Assembly: GCA_031283515.1 (NCBI GenBank)
Contig: JAITBS010000486.1
Location: 1-8,335 of the forward strand
Length of the DNA: 8,335 nt
Source of the DNA: Planctomycetaceae bacterium
Lineage (GTDB): Bacteria > Planctomycetota > Planctomycetia > Pirellulales > Thermoguttaceae
Direction of reading: 5' to 3'
Part shown: piece after piece, positions 5,697-8,335 of the stretch
How the letters are laid out: the number at the start of each line of letters is the position of its first letter
Position numbering within the stretch: the first letter of the stretch is position 1
The notes under the pieces: model-generated
Seen by the model: the letters and a program-made list of their open reading frames with translations, nothing else
What the model was told of the DNA's origin: nothing
Databases searched by the model: none
Position numbers and translations under genes: made by a program

Positions 5697-5927
5697 GTAA
5701 TATTTATATTATAGCAGTGGAATTTTTGTTTTTCGCATTAGCCCCGATAGGGGCGTCAGGATTATAACCCGCCCCAACGGGGTGGGTAAAAATTCCTCTC
5801 CAACCCAACGCCCTGAAAGGGCAACGGGAAATAATTAAAATAGCGTTCCGTTCTGTTTAAAAATTTCCTATCGCCCTTTCAGGGCTACCTATTGTTGCTA
5901 TCTACAATAATTCCACTGAAATATTAC
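5697..5927. mobile_element. MITE-like element 2, 231 bases, no transposase
   Basis: The terminal repeats CAGTGGAATT (5715-5724) and AATTCCACTG (5909-5918) are perfect inverses. GTAATATTT lies outside both: directly adjacent on the right (5919-5927), and on the left (5697-5705) separated from CAGTGG by a 9-base insertion. Four hairpins lie inside: GCCCCGATAGGGGC (5741-5754), CCCGCCCCAACGGGGTGGG (5768-5786), GCCCTGAAAGGGC (5810-5822) and GCCCTTTCAGGGC (5873-5885). Read in reverse complement, their order is the same as in element 1. In place of the heptamer stem there is an AT-rich segment with GGGAAAT/ATTTCC-type ends. The rest of the 5573-6006 gap (5928-6006) shows nothing I can name. Confidence 0.6.
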
Positions 5928-6006
5928 CTTTGAAATAAATGACACTGAAACTTACAATTATCGTTAAAAATATAAAATATCATAAATAGGACTACCAGAG
6001 GTATAT

Positions 6007-7752
6007 TTAATTTTCCATATTTTTGGTTATTGGAATTAATTTTTTGAGTTCTTTTTCGAGTTGATCGCCGCGAGTTTCAATTGTAACAATCTTACCGGAT
6101 CGATCAATCAAAATCCCGCGAGGAACTCCATGAATTCCAAAACGGTCATATAACCAAACTTTGCCGGCATCCGTGAGTTTTTGATCCGCAATCACTGTCC
6201 AAGGGAACTGATGTTTCTCCAACCCTTTCTCCAACATTTTCAAATCCTCATCAATACTAATACCGATAATCTCAAAACCTTGCAAATGATATTTTTCATA
6301 CGCTTTTTTCAGATTCGGAATTTCTGTAACACACGGATAACACCAAGTCGCCCAAAATTCAAGTAACACTATTTTACCGGCATACTTTTTCCAGTCAATT
6401 TTTTCTCCCGACAACGTTTCGCCTTCCAATTCTGTAATCTGTTTGCCCGGCAAGTTTTCCAACGTATTCGGATCAAGCCGTCCCGAATCAGGAATTTCAA
6501 TAACGCCAAAATCAATGAGTTGATCGGGAATATCCGGCAAAAACGTTTTGAATGCCGGATAAACGGAACAACCGACATCAGGATGATTGATGTACATTAA
6601 TTCAGTTTTTTTGCCAAGATAAATTCCTTTGATTTCAAAATTTCCGTTTTCATCACTTGTTACGTTTTCTTTCAATGACGGTTGGCAAAGAAATGTGAAA
6701 TTTTTGAGCGGTTCGCCGGTCGATTGGCGTATCAAACGACCTCTCGCAGTCAACGGAGAATAAAGCCGGAATACCGGATTCGGAGGCAATGTTTCATTTT
6801 TATAAGATTGATAAAACCATTGTCCTTCATTAAAAGACGGAACTGTTACTTTATTGACTTGAATCGAACGATAATAAACAATGGTACCGTCTTTGTTTGA
6901 AATTAAGTACGGATAAGCCACACCATCAGGAAGTTTTACAGAAAATTCGACAGGATAAAACGCCGCCGGTGTTCCATCTTTTTGAAGAATTGTTGCCCGC
7001 CAAGGCGTTGGAATTTTGAAATCCAAGTGAATCGACTTATCTTGTACGGTAAATGTTCGTGTATAAACTTTCTGATCTTCTTCCGGTAACGGATAATAAC
7101 CATGTTGTGCATCGAAAGCAACCATATATTTTAATGGTAACGCTGCAAATTTGAATCGTCCCTCCGCATCGGTTTTCGTTTCCAACGGAACGAGCGTCTT
7201 TTTCTCGAAATCAGGATAATCAAGATTTTTCGCAGTGGTATCTGCCGGATTGTGTAACAACCAGACGGACAAATCGGTCACAGGTTCATTTTTATCCTTG
7301 TCCCAAACTATTCCTTCAACAGAAATTCCTTTTTGCAATTGAAATTTCAAGGGTTCTATTTTTTCTTCTTTCAATTCCAGATAGTGATCGTGAGCGGTAT
7401 AAACATTATTCGGATCAACAATCATAATCCAATATTGAAACGGGAAATAAAGATTGAGTGTGAAATTTCCTTTGTCGTCGGTAATGGTATCGAACAAATG
7501 ATGACCATAACCGCGATGAGTAATACTACGTCCCCAACCGCCGATTTTGAAATTAACGGCAGGAGAGCCATTGGGCAGAAATGCCTGACCTGTTACAACG
7601 ATTGGCGTTGCGTTAATCTTACGCATATTCTCCTTGATTTGGGCAATCACATACTGACGCTCTTTTTCCGAAACGGTTAATTCTTCGGCAAATACCGCTG
7701 TGCAAAATAAAATCAGCAATCCTGCTAAAAGATATTTTGTTAATGTTTTCAT
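6007..7752 (-). CDS. Secreted Ig-like/TlpA-type thioredoxin-domain protein
   Basis: This is a 581-residue exported protein. A signal peptide (MKTLTKYLLAGLLILFCTAVFA, residues 1-22) precedes a likely cleavage before E23; C17 is not in a good lipobox. Next come carboxypeptidase-regulatory or CnaB-like beta-sandwich modules at about 50-140, 143-245 and 335-420, recognisable by 'VTGQAFLPNGSPAVNF', 'TKTDAEGRFKFAALP' and 'TARGRLIRQSTGEPL'. The C-terminal thioredoxin fold (about 432-575) is TlpA/AhpC-like: FWATWCYPC with redox cysteines C471 and C474, then GVPRGILID with the expected cis-proline P544. TlpA-type domains reduce or exchange disulfides in the periplasm; the Ig-like part probably anchors or presents the domain, but the partner is unknown. 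AGGAGA (7761-7766) lies 8 bases before the ATG at 7752. The gene starts 80 bases after the antitoxin stop and could be read through from it. Confidence 0.9.
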   Translation of the reverse strand: MKTLTKYLLAGLLILFCTAVFAEELTVSEKERQYVIAQIKENMRKINATPIVVTGQAFLPNGSPAVNFKIGGWGRSITHRGYGHHLFDTITDDKGNFTLNLYFPFQYWIMIVDPNNVYTAHDHYLELKEEKIEPLKFQLQKGISVEGIVWDKDKNEPVTDLSVWLLHNPADTTAKNLDYPDFEKKTLVPLETKTDAEGRFKFAALPLKYMVAFDAQHGYYPLPEEDQKVYTRTFTVQDKSIHLDFKIPTPWRATILQKDGTPAAFYPVEFSVKLPDGVAYPYLISNKDGTIVYYRSIQVNKVTVPSFNEGQWFYQSYKNETLPPNPVFRLYSPLTARGRLIRQSTGEPLKNFTFLCQPSLKENVTSDENGNFEIKGIYLGKKTELMYINHPDVGCSVYPAFKTFLPDIPDQLIDFGVIEIPDSGRLDPNTLENLPGKQITELEGETLSGEKIDWKKYAGKIVLLEFWATWCYPCVTEIPNLKKAYEKYHLQGFEIIGISIDEDLKMLEKGLEKHQFPWTVIADQKLTDAGKVWLYDRFGIHGVPRGILIDRSGKIVTIETRGDQLEKELKKLIPITKNMEN

Positions 7753-7832
7753 AATTTGGTTCTCCTGTTTTATGATATGCCAATAATTTGTTACTTAAAT
7801 TGAAAAAATTGCAACATTTATCGGAAAATATT

Positions 7833-8105
7833 TTATTCATTTTCCATTGCTTCTAATTCTGCGGTTGTTTTTACAACTACTTTATTGTTTTGATAACTGT
7901 TAATTGATTTCCGTAAACGGTCTTGATTTTCCTTGCTGTAAAAAGTATCCGTAACGTCAAATGGTAATGTCCCTTGTTGTAGGGATTTTTGAACAAACAA
8001 GTTGAACGCAACGGATAAACTCATTCCAAAATCACCAAACATTCGCTCCGCACGTTCCTTAGTATCTTTATCAATACTAATATTGATATTAACTGTTTCA
8101 GGCAT
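7833..8105 (-). CDS. RelB/DinJ-family antitoxin
   Basis: The 90-residue product begins MPETVNINISIDKDTKERAE. Its N-terminal ribbon-helix-helix region (about 3-45, including FGMSLSVAFNLFV at 26-38) would form the DNA-binding dimer that autoregulates the operon. The C-terminal part (FYSKENQDRLRKSINSYQNN at 56-75, then VVVKTTAELEAMENE) is of the type that wraps and neutralises YoeB/RelE-fold RNases. A start 12 bases upstream (TTG at 8117) is unlikely, because the ribosome binding site GGGAGAA would then lie inside the coding sequence. The ATG at 8105 has that site 5 bases upstream. The partner toxin lies upstream in the same direction, so the order is toxin then antitoxin, the reverse of the classical yefM-yoeB and relBE layout. 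Confidence 0.88.
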   Translation of the reverse strand: MPETVNINISIDKDTKERAERMFGDFGMSLSVAFNLFVQKSLQQGTLPFDVTDTFYSKENQDRLRKSINSYQNNKVVVKTTAELEAMENE

Positions 8106-8107
8106 TG

Positions 8108-8115
8108 TTTCTCCC
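8108..8115 (-). promoter_or_regulatory. Shine-Dalgarno sequence that sets the antitoxin start
   Basis: Read on the minus strand, GGGAGAAA ends two bases before ATG at 8105, with GGAG about 6 bases from the start codon. This is the best ribosome binding site near the gene and argues for the ATG rather than the TTG at 8117, which would overlap it. Confidence 0.7.
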
Positions 8116-8170
8116 AATAATATTCGTTAAAAATTTTTTATAAACTGTTTGTAGAATTTTGTACTTTTTA

Positions 8171-8335
8171 TTAGTGTTGTTCATAGTGACTACCGCACTG
8201 GATAATGACAATATAATCATTTTCAATTTTATAAACAAGTCGGTTTTTGTCATCAATTCGTCTTGACCAAAATCCCTGTAGATTTTTAAGAGGTTCCGGT
8301 TTACCTATGCCGTTGTAACGATTACGATCAATATC
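8171..8335 (-). CDS. yoeB: Txe/YoeB-family toxin, C-terminal 54 residues (cut by right edge)
   Basis: The open frame enters at 8335 and ends at the TAA at 8171-8173. The visible residues begin DIDRNRYNGIGKPEPLKN, then GFWSRRIDDKNRLVYKIEND, and end in IIQCGSHYEQH. This aligns well with the C-terminal part of E. coli YoeB (GKGKPEPLK, GFWSRRI, HRLVY, final HY). YoeB is a ribosome-dependent mRNA interferase. The residues equivalent to E46 (PEP), R65 (NRLVY) and H83-Y84 (SHY) are all present, so the toxin looks functional as far as can be seen. By comparison about 32 N-terminal residues lie outside the window. Three extra residues (EQH) follow the usual terminal HY. It precedes the RelB/DinJ-type antitoxin by 65 bases. 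I infer that the two form one addiction module. Confidence 0.9.
   Translation of the reverse strand, partial: DIDRNRYNGIGKPEPLKNLQGFWSRRIDDKNRLVYKIENDYIVIIQCGSHYEQH

Noticed and set aside
2919..5927. Composite transposon carrying ligA
   Set aside because: ligA is a complete housekeeping gene of normal composition, neither flanking element has a transposase, and the two elements differ widely in sequence.
8106..8117. Antitoxin start at TTG 8117
   Set aside because: The ribosome binding site GGGAGAA lies within this extension; ATG 8105 fits it and gives the usual family N-terminus.

Overview
The window is a low-GC bacterial chromosome segment, and every gene I can support lies on the minus strand. 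LigA carries a stretch ('PMEGLVTVPHRVPMLSIENTY', residues 60-80) of the kind I associate with Planctomycetota ligases. A secreted protein with Ig-like modules fused to a TlpA-type thioredoxin domain also fits that phylum. I therefore lean towards a low-GC, perhaps gut-associated, planctomycete. This is an inference from protein style, not a database result.

From right to left, which is the direction of transcription, the window holds: the C-terminal 54 residues of a YoeB-type toxin (cut by the window edge); a RelB/DinJ-type antitoxin (start moved to the ATG at 8105); an exported Ig-like/TlpA thioredoxin protein; an intergenic region with repeat element 2; ligA; an intergenic region with repeat element 1 nested in a second inverted repeat; a WYL-domain transcription regulator; a DUF6884-family gene that overlaps a GIY-YIG-like nuclease gene by 8 bases; and the first 72 codons of an unidentified gene that runs off the left edge.

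The GIY-YIG-like gene is broken by one in-frame TAA at 739-741. The frame continues as a recognisable C-terminal part down to 478, and that part carries the likely catalytic glutamate. The WYL / DUF6884 / GIY-YIG group is much more AT-rich around 478-1561 than ligA. It looks like an acquired accessory module, possibly defence-related, with a WYL regulator of the kind that controls several known phage-defence operons.

The most distinctive non-coding feature is a pair of MITE-like elements, 2919-3253 and 5697-5927, on either side of ligA. Both have CAGTGGAATT terminal inverted repeats and four GC-rich hairpins in the same order but opposite orientation, with compensatory base changes between the copies. 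Element 1 also holds a roughly 175-base cruciform built from heptamer repeats, and is itself nested inside a longer inverted repeat containing GTCCGCAGATTACGCAGAT. No tRNA, rRNA or CRISPR array was seen.
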